Assembly (NCBI GenBank): GCA_947174785.1
Contig: CAMWKG010000002.1
Span: forward strand, 81,760 to 145,759
Reading direction: 5' to 3'
Length of the DNA stretch: 64,000 nucleotides
Source: an uncultured Mollicutes bacterium
Lineage (GTDB): Bacteria; Bacillota_I; Bacilli_A; Acholeplasmatales; Anaeroplasmataceae
Under the pieces are notes generated by a model, which was given only the letters and a program-made list of their open reading frames with translations, made no database searches and was not told where the DNA came from. This document shows, one piece after another, positions 28,247 to 36,829 of the stretch. The translations under genes were made by a program, and so were the position numbers. Every line of letters begins with the position of its first letter. Position 1 is the first letter of the stretch.

Positions 28247-30353
28247 TTTTAACCACCTCACTTTTCAATGAATGTTGAGCAGTAAATTTGAAGAGACGCT
28301 TATTAAATCTTCTAGCAATAAAATAAGAGAATAAAAGAATAATTCCATAATATAATGCAGTAATACCCAAATTATTATAGATGATTACATTCAAATATTC
28401 AAATCGTAAAGAATAATACAATATGTATAATAATGCAAAAGCAAATATAGATGCAATTAAAGAAATGAATAGAATCTCAGTTATAACAATATGCTCCATA
28501 TTTTTCTTAACAACACCAAGCGTTCTTAAGACGGCATACTCTTTATTTTTAGATATATAAACTCTAGAAAGAACAATATAGGAAACAAAACAAAATACAA
28601 ATATAATTACGGTTGAAATCAAAACATAGGTATAAAACAAGAGTTGATTTTTACTTACTGATTTGAAATCTACAGAAGGTCGAATCACATTTAATCCAGC
28701 TGATTTTAACCTGCTCATTTCTTTGGTTGGATTCGTTGAATATACAGTCAGTTCATATATATGTCCATAATTAAGCTCTTGATAAGTCGGAAGTGTAAAA
28801 TAAAATGTATTTGAAAAGGTATACACTATTTCATAGTCATCAGGCATAACAATTGAATACAAGTCCTTCAAAACAAAATCAAACGTAAATTCCTCTTGAA
28901 AATCCTTTAAAACATATGGAACATAAATCGTTAATTTATCAGAAATATATTTAGAACGATTAGGGACATTAAAGCTTGCCTCTAAAGAAGGAATCGTAAG
29001 CTCCATAGTTAAATCATTCTTTACTGCAGTATAATTGACATGATTACTTATATCTTTTTTCGTTTGAATAACTGGCTTTGACAAATATTCAGATGATCCA
29101 AATCCTACAAAATCAAAGGATATATTGTCAATTAGAAATTGACATTTTCTCTCTAAAATAGAGGAGTATTGGATTGAATATTCATCCAAAGTGGATTTAG
29201 GAAAAATAATGTACCCGTCATTTTCTCCTTTCAGTTCTTCTCCAGCAATATGTTTATAGCTTAATGCCTGAGGAGTATATGCAGCTCTTAAAATGCCTTG
29301 ACTATTTTCTACATTATTTTTATAGAATTTAATTGAAAATAAATAATCTTCATAAAAGGAATTGACATAATACTTCCCAGAAACATTCTTTAAAACTCCT
29401 TCTTCAATGCCCGAATGGTCATGCATATATGCAATCAACCGATTATTCTCATGGTTAACAAATTGGGAATCGGGATCAAAAAAGCTTACCTGTGAACTAG
29501 CCATACAGGATAAATAAAGATAAAAGGCTATTAAAGACATTATGACAAAAACAATAAATGTAAATATAGTTTTCTTTGGTGTACTTAAAATATTTTGAAA
29601 TCCAAAATTAAATATAGTAGCAGGCTTTACTTTTTTATCAGTAAAGGCTACAACCTCATTCTCATCCTCTGGAATCTCATCAAATTTAACATCCTCAACG
29701 ATTCTTCCATCTGCAACTTTAATCTTTCTGGTAACAATATCCTTAACCTCATCATAATTATGTGTGACAATAAGGACTAGCTTATCCTTTGCAACCTTAT
29801 GAATCAATTCAATGATTTCCTTACCACTTTTACTATCCAAGTTTCCTGTTGGCTCATCGCAGGCTAAAATTTCACAATCGGAAGCCAAAGCTCTTGCTAT
29901 AACACATCTTTGCTTCTCTCCTCCAGAAAGCTTAACGCCCTTATTATGAATTCTATGAGATAATCCTACCTGGTCAATTAATTCTGTAGCGCGTTCCTTA
30001 GCCTCTTTTTTACTAAAGCCTTTAATTTGAAGAGGAACCATAACATTCTGCAAAACAGTATAGGAATCCAAAATATTATAATTCTGGAAAATAAAACCGA
30101 CATGCTCCTTACGATAATTATCCATATCTGTTTGATTAAAATATGAAGTCTCATTTCCTTTAAATAGAAGCTCTCCATCATCATAGGAATCTATTCCACA
30201 AATGACATTGAGTAGCGTGGATTTACCTGCACCACTATCTCCAACTATAGCAACGATTTCATTCTTATTTAATTTCAAATTAACATTAGATAATCCTAAA
30301 GTTACAACGTTATCTGTATTGTAGTATTTACTTAAATTTTTAAGTTCTAACAT
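28239..30353 (-). CDS. MacB-type ABC transporter, fused ATPase-permease (first of tandem pair)
   Basis: A 704-residue paralogue of the following gene. Walker A GDSGAGKS (38-45), signature LSGGEKQR (142-149) and Walker B ILACDEP lie in the N-terminal ATPase. A membrane helix near 263-285, a large extracytoplasmic domain (~290-570) and three C-terminal helices make the MacB/FtsX-type permease. The ATG is eight bases after AAGGAG. Because each protein has both parts, the two could form a heterodimer, or each a homodimer. No periplasmic-adaptor or sensor gene is adjacent. Confidence 0.85.
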   Translation of the reverse strand: MLELKNLSKYYNTDNVVTLGLSNVNLKLNKNEIVAIVGDSGAGKSTLLNVICGIDSYDDGELLFKGNETSYFNQTDMDNYRKEHVGFIFQNYNILDSYTVLQNVMVPLQIKGFSKKEAKERATELIDQVGLSHRIHNKGVKLSGGEKQRCVIARALASDCEILACDEPTGNLDSKSGKEIIELIHKVAKDKLVLIVTHNYDEVKDIVTRKIKVADGRIVEDVKFDEIPEDENEVVAFTDKKVKPATIFNFGFQNILSTPKKTIFTFIVFVIMSLIAFYLYLSCMASSQVSFFDPDSQFVNHENNRLIAYMHDHSGIEEGVLKNVSGKYYVNSFYEDYLFSIKFYKNNVENSQGILRAAYTPQALSYKHIAGEELKGENDGYIIFPKSTLDEYSIQYSSILERKCQFLIDNISFDFVGFGSSEYLSKPVIQTKKDISNHVNYTAVKNDLTMELTIPSLEASFNVPNRSKYISDKLTIYVPYVLKDFQEEFTFDFVLKDLYSIVMPDDYEIVYTFSNTFYFTLPTYQELNYGHIYELTVYSTNPTKEMSRLKSAGLNVIRPSVDFKSVSKNQLLFYTYVLISTVIIFVFCFVSYIVLSRVYISKNKEYAVLRTLGVVKKNMEHIVITEILFISLIASIFAFALLYILYYSLRFEYLNVIIYNNLGITALYYGIILLFSYFIARRFNKRLFKFTAQHSLKSEVVKND

Positions 30354-30365
30354 TATAACAACTCC

Positions 30366-30398
30366 TTAAAAAGTAAAGACCTAGTTTTACTAGGCCTT
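30366..30398 (-). terminator. Terminator after the opp operon
   Basis: A 9-bp stem (30376-30384 with 30390-30398, one G-U pair) followed by ACTTTTT on the minus strand, overlapping the stop of the DUF3899 gene. It separates opp from the MacB pair. Confidence 0.82.
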
Positions 30399-30795
30399 AT
30401 ACACAATAATATAAAATATAAAATAATATTGCAAAAATCATATAAAAGCCACCGCTAAGTAAACCACCTATATTTGTGCTTTTTCTTTTTTCAGCCTTAG
30501 CACGCTTATAATCATAGTAATTGTCTGTGGAATTATTTATTCTAGGAAGAAATTTTCCTATCACAAAATGAACTGAATAAGTAATACCATCAAAAAAACC
30601 TTGATGAGCAATGATTGAAAGCAAATATATTCCGATTAAAACTACTGAAGGAATGATAAAGCTATCAGAACAGTAACGGTATGCATCCTTTGTACTCTCA
30701 GCTGAATAAGGCTGTTTAAGAAAGAATGCAGTTAGCCATATGGCAAACCCAACTGCCAAATAGATTCCAAAATCAATTAAAATCTTTTTCTTCAT
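30397..30795 (-). CDS. DUF3899-like small membrane protein
   Basis: A 132-residue protein with three to four hydrophobic helices (about 5-26, 45-66 and 108-130) and a polar cytoplasmic stretch rich in Lys and Arg between. Size and pattern suit DUF3899, a Firmicutes membrane family of unknown function; this assignment is from memory of the pattern. Its start overlaps the oppF stop as TAATG, so it is the last gene of the opp operon and translationally coupled to it. Confidence 0.6.
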   Translation of the reverse strand: MKKKILIDFGIYLAVGFAIWLTAFFLKQPYSAESTKDAYRYCSDSFIIPSVVLIGIYLLSIIAHQGFFDGITYSVHFVIGKFLPRINNSTDNYYDYKRAKAEKRKSTNIGGLLSGGFYMIFAILFYILYYCV

Positions 30796-32087
30796 TAGTT
30801 TTTCTCTAATATTTTCTTATATTTTTCAAATTCCTCAGTATTACAAGAAACAAAATGTCCTGGTGCAACTTCTCTTAAAGTTGGCTGTTCTGTTTGATAG
30901 TTATGCTCAGCTAATGGATTATAACTGAATCTCTTTCTTTGCTTCTCATAATGAGGATCAGGCAAAGGAATTGCTGAAAGCAATGATCTAGTATAAGGAT
31001 GCAATGGATGAGCAAATAATTCATCTGATGTTGCAAGCTCAACTAAGTTACCATAATACATTACACCAATTCTGTCAGAAAAGTATTTTACAACAGACAA
31101 ATCATGAGCTACAAAGAGAATAGTTAATCCCATTTTTTCTCGTAATTCATTCAAAAGATTAATAACCTGTGCCTGAATAGAAACATCTAGGGCTGACACT
31201 GGTTCATCTGCAATGATTAATTCTGGATTCATGATAATTGCTCTTGCAATACCAATTCTTTGACGTTGTCCACCAGAAAATTCATGAGGATAACGGTCTG
31301 CATGATCTCTAACTAAACCAACTAGCTCAAGCATTTCGTATACTCTTTCCTCAATAAATTTCTTATCCTTAACTCCTTGAATAACTAATCCTTCAGAAAT
31401 AATATCCTTAACAGTCATACGAGGATTTAAAGAAGCGATTGGATCTTGGAAAATCATTTGAATTTGTGTTACTAAACGCTTCTGTGAAGCAGTCTTTCTT
31501 TCCTTTTGATATTCTGCCTTAACCTTAAGAATTTCTTCTTCATTTGTAAGCTTAGCTAATATTGCTTCATATTTTTCATCAACAGCTTTAACTTCTTCAG
31601 CAATATAATCCTTATCACAATATTTTTGGTCATGCTTTGCAGAAGCAATTTTTTCTTTTAAAACAGAAACCTTTGCATTTCTTTCTTCACAAATAGCAGT
31701 AATTTTTTGATTTGCTTCTGTTTTATATTCTTCTTCTCTTTCAGGAGTCTTTTCAATCAACTCCTTAAGATTAGCTTTTTCAGCATTGATTTGTGCTCTT
31801 GCTTCTTTACGGATAGCAGCAATTTCTTCGCGATAGTCTTGAATACCAGCAACAATTCTTCTACCCTTGAAAAATACATCACCAGTAGAAGGATTATAAA
31901 TTTTTATAATGGTTCTACCTGTAGTTGTTTTTCCACAACCTGACTCACCAACTAAGCCGAATACTTCTCCTTTATGAATATTAAAGGAAACATGATTTAC
32001 AGCCTTTAATGTTCTACGTCCCAATTTGAAATACTGAGATAACTCTTTAACTTCTAGCAATACTTCATCCTTATTGTACTGTTCCAT
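30795..32087 (-). CDS. oppF: Oligopeptide ABC transporter ATPase OppF with coiled-coil insertion
   Basis: One of the two ATPases of the peptide importer. Walker A GESGCGKT (47-54), Q-loop Q214 in IFQDPIASLNP, signature SGGQRQR (271-277), Walker B with DEPVSALD, and the C-terminal OppF tail HPLHPYTRSLLSAIP. Typical OppF is ~310-330 residues; this one is 430 because ~115 residues rich in Lys, Glu and Ala (about 84-202), likely a helical coiled coil, are inserted between Walker A and the Q-loop. GGGGTGA precedes the ATG, which overlaps oppD by 17 bases. Confidence 0.93.
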   Translation of the reverse strand: MEQYNKDEVLLEVKELSQYFKLGRRTLKAVNHVSFNIHKGEVFGLVGESGCGKTTTGRTIIKIYNPSTGDVFFKGRRIVAGIQDYREEIAAIRKEARAQINAEKANLKELIEKTPEREEEYKTEANQKITAICEERNAKVSVLKEKIASAKHDQKYCDKDYIAEEVKAVDEKYEAILAKLTNEEEILKVKAEYQKERKTASQKRLVTQIQMIFQDPIASLNPRMTVKDIISEGLVIQGVKDKKFIEERVYEMLELVGLVRDHADRYPHEFSGGQRQRIGIARAIIMNPELIIADEPVSALDVSIQAQVINLLNELREKMGLTILFVAHDLSVVKYFSDRIGVMYYGNLVELATSDELFAHPLHPYTRSLLSAIPLPDPHYEKQRKRFSYNPLAEHNYQTEQPTLREVAPGHFVSCNTEEFEKYKKILEKN

Positions 32088-34224
32088 CTGAAGTCACCCC
32101 AACTTTCTTCATGTTTTCGATTCTGTCTACTAATGTTTTTGGCAATTCTACTTTTGGAGCAGATGGATGCAATAACCATGTAGCAGCATAATGAGTATCA
32201 GAAACTTTAAACAATGGTGGTTGTTTTTCAAAATCAATCTTCATTGCATATTTATTTCTTGCGGCAAATGCATCTCCAACTGGAGGATTTATCATATTTG
32301 GTGGAGTACCTGGAATAGAATCTAGCTTCTCCTTTGTATCCAATGATGGCATAGAAGATAATAATGCCCATGTGTATGGATGTCTTGGATCATAGAATAT
32401 ATCATCACACGTACCTGTCTCAACAATTTTACCAGCATACATAACAGATATTCTATCAGCCATATTGGCAACAACACCCATATCATGTGTAATAAAGATA
32501 ATAGAAAGATTACGCTCTGCTTTTAACTTATTAATCAATTCCAAAATTTGTGATTGAATTGTAACATCCAATGCTGTTGTAGGCTCATCACAAATTAATA
32601 TTTCTGGATTTGCTGCAAGTGCAATAGCAATAACGATTCTTTGTCTCATACCACCTGAGAACTCAAATGGATATTGTCTATAACGCTTATAAGGCTCTGG
32701 AATACCTACTTCTTCCATAAGCTTTATTGCCTTTGTTTTTGCGCTTTGTCTTGTTACCTTATAGACAACATTAGAAGCCTTTTCCTTGAAATAATCAATA
32801 ATATCAATAGCTTCTTTTTGATAATCTGGTTCCTTTGATTCAACAAAAGAATTTAAATAATCAATTATAGCTTGAATATTTTCAACGATATCATTTTTAA
32901 TAGAATCTCTATTCCAAAGTGTAATTGGAATTAAATTCCAATTAGGTGTTTTCCCCTTTTCAGTAATACGATTGTAGGCAGCTACCTTCTTATCATATTT
33001 CTTTTGCATATCCATATTAAGCTTATCTGCCTGATAATAAAGATTTAAAGAATCAAATATACTAGATTTAAAAACATATGCTGGACTTGTACGATAAATA
33101 TCAAGTTTATCAATTGAATTTTCTACAGCAGCAATTGCTTCTTTTTCAAGAAGTCTAATGTTCTTTTTATCTTCACTATTCTTATTAAACTCATCTAATA
33201 ATTTTTGACAAGCTGTGATAGCTAGCTTAGAATTTTCAATAGATTCCTTATGGCTTATTTCTAAGGCCTTACGAGTTCTATCGATAAATTCTAACATGAA
33301 CTCTTCATCCAAAATTTTTCTAGTAAGCTTATTTAATTCAGCAACAGTCTCATTTGGTTTTTCTGGATTCACAAAAGTTAAATAGTATGCAAGGGAAAAG
33401 AAATTTGGTTTATCTAGCTTTTGAGCTTCCTTAATTTCTGCATCAATAATTTTTACTGCAGAAATAATCTGTGCATAGTCTGAATTCTTAATTGAATCCT
33501 TTTTAATTGTCTTAATTAATTCAACCTGTTCATTAATTTTTGTGATATCCTTAACGAAAAATTCATTTTGCACTAATGGTGCATATTTGATAATTTCATT
33601 AATATATCTTTTACAATTTGAATAGGATAATTTTTCAACCTCAAACAATAGGTTTTCAATAATAGTAGCAACATCATCAGCACTTGCAACAGCCGTATTA
33701 TATGCATTTTCCAATTCAAGATCCTTAAACTCAAATTTGTTAAAATCAATAGACTTTTGCTTGTTGCTGATTTCATATTGCTCGCCAGTCATATCCATAT
33801 ACTTAACCAATTCAGCCATTAATGAATTGAATAGCTTACGGCTTTCTCTACGGCTAGCTCTATTCTTAAGAATCATTGCCTCTGTCAACTGTTTACCTAT
33901 ACGCATAATAGGATTTAAGCTTGAAAGAGGATCCTGGAAAATCATTGCAATTTTGTCACCGCGGATTTTATGAAATTGGTCTTCAGAAATTTTTAGTAAA
34001 TCCTTGCCATCATAATAAATTTTTCCACCCTTAACAATTGCATTATTAGCTAAAATACCTAATATTGCACGAGAGGTAACAGATTTACCAGAGCCGGATT
34101 CACCAACAATAGCCATTGTTTCGCCACGATATAAATCAAAGCTTACATCTCTAACGGCTTGTAGCTGACCATTAATGGTTCTAAAATTAATTTCTAGATT
34201 TTTTACTTGTAAAACTTTTTCCAT
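32071..34224 (-). CDS. oppD: Oligopeptide ABC transporter ATPase OppD with very large insertion
   Basis: Partner ATPase of OppF. Walker A GESGSGKS (41-48), Q-loop Q97 in IFQDPLSSLNP, signature FSGGMRQR (522-529), Walker B with DEPTTALD and the C-terminal DPRHPYTWALLSSMP are all intact. OppD is normally ~330-360 residues; here 717, because ~365 residues (about 125-490), mostly helical and Lys/Glu/Asn-rich, sit between the Q-loop and the signature, that is in the helical subdomain that contacts the permease. The insertion differs in place and sequence from that in OppF. Its codon use looks like the rest of the gene. Confidence 0.93.
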   Translation of the reverse strand: MEKVLQVKNLEINFRTINGQLQAVRDVSFDLYRGETMAIVGESGSGKSVTSRAILGILANNAIVKGGKIYYDGKDLLKISEDQFHKIRGDKIAMIFQDPLSSLNPIMRIGKQLTEAMILKNRASRRESRKLFNSLMAELVKYMDMTGEQYEISNKQKSIDFNKFEFKDLELENAYNTAVASADDVATIIENLLFEVEKLSYSNCKRYINEIIKYAPLVQNEFFVKDITKINEQVELIKTIKKDSIKNSDYAQIISAVKIIDAEIKEAQKLDKPNFFSLAYYLTFVNPEKPNETVAELNKLTRKILDEEFMLEFIDRTRKALEISHKESIENSKLAITACQKLLDEFNKNSEDKKNIRLLEKEAIAAVENSIDKLDIYRTSPAYVFKSSIFDSLNLYYQADKLNMDMQKKYDKKVAAYNRITEKGKTPNWNLIPITLWNRDSIKNDIVENIQAIIDYLNSFVESKEPDYQKEAIDIIDYFKEKASNVVYKVTRQSAKTKAIKLMEEVGIPEPYKRYRQYPFEFSGGMRQRIVIAIALAANPEILICDEPTTALDVTIQSQILELINKLKAERNLSIIFITHDMGVVANMADRISVMYAGKIVETGTCDDIFYDPRHPYTWALLSSMPSLDTKEKLDSIPGTPPNMINPPVGDAFAARNKYAMKIDFEKQPPLFKVSDTHYAATWLLHPSAPKVELPKTLVDRIENMKKVGVTSDGTVQ

Positions 34225-34226
34225 AT

Positions 34227-35777
34227 TTAATCCTCCGTTCCTCTTAATGATGGATTAAATGCATCTCTTAAACCATTTCCAAATAAATTGAAGGTAATCA
34301 TCAATAAGGAAATGAATATTGCTGGGAATAAAATAACATGAGGGAACGTTGTTAAATACGTTCTAGAATTAGCTAACATAGTACCAATAGAGGTTTGTGA
34401 ATCTCCATCTAGGTTTACAATTCCTAAATATGTTAAAGAAGATTCAGAGAAAATAACGCTTGGAATAACTAATACTGAACTTGTAATGATAGTTCCCAAA
34501 GCATTAGGGAAAATGTGTTTGAACATCAATCTCTTATTCTTTGCACCTAATGTACGAGCTGCTAAAACATACTCTTGGTTCTTATAACGATAGAATTGCA
34601 TACGAACCGTACTAGCCGTACCAATCCATCCAGTAACAACGAATGCTAATAGCAATGATGGAATAACTCCCACTTTACTTGCTAAGTGGAGCTGGAATAA
34701 CGTAGTAACAATCATAAATGGAATGTTTCCTAAAACGTCTGTTATACGCTCCATAATTAAGTCAGCGGCACCACCAAAGTAACCTGAAATAGAACCCCAA
34801 ATAGCACCAATAACTAAATTGATACTTGCTACGAAAATAGCCAATAGAAAGCTCAAACGTGCACCACTACCTAAACGTGTAAAGATATCATAGCCATGAC
34901 CATCAGTACCAAAAGCAAAACAAGGCTCATATCCATACTTATAAATAAAGTAATTATATAATAAAACTCTACAATAGAAGGATGGTGCTTCTGCTGTTCC
35001 TGAAAGAACTGCATACTTATATGTACCATCATCAGATGAGATTCTCATTTTAGAAGTATAATCATCATCATAGGTATAGCCATTAGAAGCTTTTCTATAA
35101 ATATCAACATACTTACCATTCTTTAAATCCGGAGTACCATTTTCTTTATGCTCATACCAAATGTTTGCACCTGCACTATTGTCATTTAAAGTAGCAAAAT
35201 GATTTAAGCTTGTAACTGCAGGGAAAATAATCTGTAAATTATTTTCATCTTGATATTTCTGAATAGCCTGATATTGATCTAATGTAAAAGTCATATAAAA
35301 TAAACCTAAGCTATTATAAGTATCTACACGAACATTATAATAATCTAAGCCATTAAACTTATACTTCTTATTTAATTTTGCAATAGGATCTAGACCTGTT
35401 TCTATACCTAATGCAACATATTGATTATATCTACCAGAATTGACACTTTCATTTTTAGTTCCATCCCAAAAGCCTGAGCCTTTGAAAAGATTATTTTTAG
35501 GAAGTAACAACTGATACTTTTGACAATCGTTATCTCCTCTTGAACGTGTATATGTTGTACCAGCAGCCTCTGGAGCAATGATGGCAAATAATACCATAAA
35601 TAAAATAATACAAGCTGCAACTATAGATGCCTTATTTCTACAGAAACGAATCATAGCATCTTTAAAGTAACCTATTCTCTTTGTTGCCATCTTTGTATCT
35701 GTGATTCTAGAATCATATTGAACGAATTCAAATAAAGATGGGTCTAATGCTTCAATTTTTACATCATTTTCTTGCAT
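34227..35777 (-). CDS. oppC: Oligopeptide ABC transporter permease OppC with extended extracytoplasmic loop
   Basis: Membrane subunit of the peptide importer. After TM1 (~48-68) come ~215 extra extracytoplasmic residues (about 72-287, Tyr/Asn/Asp-rich), before the familiar FGTDGHGYDIFTRLGSGAR block and the five remaining helices with the EAA-type loop LAARTLGAKNKRLMFKHIFPN. Total 516 residues against ~300 usual. The ATG at 35775-35777 follows GGGGGA; an upstream frame extension runs back into oppB. Gap of one base to oppB. Confidence 0.92.
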   Translation of the reverse strand: MQENDVKIEALDPSLFEFVQYDSRITDTKMATKRIGYFKDAMIRFCRNKASIVAACIILFMVLFAIIAPEAAGTTYTRSRGDNDCQKYQLLLPKNNLFKGSGFWDGTKNESVNSGRYNQYVALGIETGLDPIAKLNKKYKFNGLDYYNVRVDTYNSLGLFYMTFTLDQYQAIQKYQDENNLQIIFPAVTSLNHFATLNDNSAGANIWYEHKENGTPDLKNGKYVDIYRKASNGYTYDDDYTSKMRISSDDGTYKYAVLSGTAEAPSFYCRVLLYNYFIYKYGYEPCFAFGTDGHGYDIFTRLGSGARLSFLLAIFVASINLVIGAIWGSISGYFGGAADLIMERITDVLGNIPFMIVTTLFQLHLASKVGVIPSLLLAFVVTGWIGTASTVRMQFYRYKNQEYVLAARTLGAKNKRLMFKHIFPNALGTIITSSVLVIPSVIFSESSLTYLGIVNLDGDSQTSIGTMLANSRTYLTTFPHVILFPAIFISLLMITFNLFGNGLRDAFNPSLRGTED

Positions 35778-35778
35778 A

Positions 35779-36729
35779 TTATCTTTCCCCCATTCTAATT
35801 CTAGGATCAATAAATCCATAAGATAAATCTATTACAATATTAGAAGTTAAACCAATCAAACAATAGAAACAAGATAATAGCATAAACATATTATAGTCTA
35901 ATGCTGTAATAGATTCTATGAATAACTTTCCAACTCCTGGAACACTGAATATATTTTCAATAATCAAACTACCACCAATGATACCAATAAATTCACCTAA
36001 AATAGCTGGGAAAATAGGAACCATCGCATTTCTTAATGCATGACGTGTAGTTGCTTGTGCCTTTGTTAATCCTTTTGTTCTTGCTAGTAACATAAAATCA
36101 CTAGTTAATACTTCTGTTAATTCTGCACGGGTATATCTTGTAAGACCAGCAATAGTACCAAATGACAAAGAAAATACAGCTGGTAAAACGGATAAGAACA
36201 TACTCCACGATAAGAAATTATACCCTGAATTCATCTGTGAAGGGAACCATTTCAATTTAAAACAGAAAATATATTGAACTAAAAATGCGTAAACATAGGA
36301 AGGAACAGAAATAAATAGCATTACCACAATATTAATAACATGGTCCTGCCATCTGTTTTTCTTCAAAGCTGCAAATATACCTAAGCCTAAACCTAAAGGT
36401 ACACTCACAAACATAGATAAGATATTTACATACATAGTAGCTGGCAATTTAGAAATAAAAACTGCCCAAACTTCACTACCACGATACATATTTTCTCCAA
36501 TACCCCAGTCACCGCCAAGTAAGGATTTTCTTATAAAAATAAAATATTGCTCTATAAGAGGTTTGTTGTAGCCTAATGCTTCTCTTCGTTTCAATATTAA
36601 TTCCATGTCTTTACCAAATTGTTCAACAGGAAGATTTGGTAGTAATTTAACAAGGAAAAAACTTATTGAAATAATAATTAAAAATGTAAAAATCATTAAT
36701 ATTAATCTTTTAATTACATATTTAATCAT
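35779..36729 (-). CDS. oppB: Oligopeptide ABC transporter permease OppB
   Basis: The other membrane subunit, 316 residues and of normal size. Six hydrophobic helices; the EAA loop reads LLARTKGLTKAQATTRHALRNAMVP and the C-terminus has VPGVGKLFIESI and the final IDPRIR. It pairs with OppC to form the channel. Among the Opp proteins only this subunit lacks an obvious insertion. AGGAG lies upstream of the ATG, after a strong hairpin that separates it from oppA. Confidence 0.95.
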   Translation of the reverse strand: MIKYVIKRLILMIFTFLIIISISFFLVKLLPNLPVEQFGKDMELILKRREALGYNKPLIEQYFIFIRKSLLGGDWGIGENMYRGSEVWAVFISKLPATMYVNILSMFVSVPLGLGLGIFAALKKNRWQDHVINIVVMLFISVPSYVYAFLVQYIFCFKLKWFPSQMNSGYNFLSWSMFLSVLPAVFSLSFGTIAGLTRYTRAELTEVLTSDFMLLARTKGLTKAQATTRHALRNAMVPIFPAILGEFIGIIGGSLIIENIFSVPGVGKLFIESITALDYNMFMLLSCFYCLIGLTSNIVIDLSYGFIDPRIRMGER

Positions 36730-36759
36730 TGTTTACACTCTCCTTTCTATATATGATAA

Positions 36760-36794
36760 ATATGTAGGCAGAGTTAAGCCCTCCACCTACATAT
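36760..36794 (-). other. Hairpin between oppA and oppB
   Basis: ATATGTAGG (36760-36768) pairs perfectly with CCTACATAT (36786-36794), with GAG/CTC continuing inside. No T run follows on the minus strand, so it is more likely an mRNA-stabilising or processing structure that keeps oppA mRNA in excess over the membrane parts. Confidence 0.6.
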
Positions 36795-36829
36795 CTCATA
36801 CTAAATCTGTGTATTAGCCAAACAACAAA

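Noticed and set aside
30345..30362. TATAATG directly at the start of the first MacB-type gene as a promoter for a leaderless transcript
   Set aside because: The ATG has AAGGAG at correct spacing, so it is an ordinary start; the -10-like string is probably chance.
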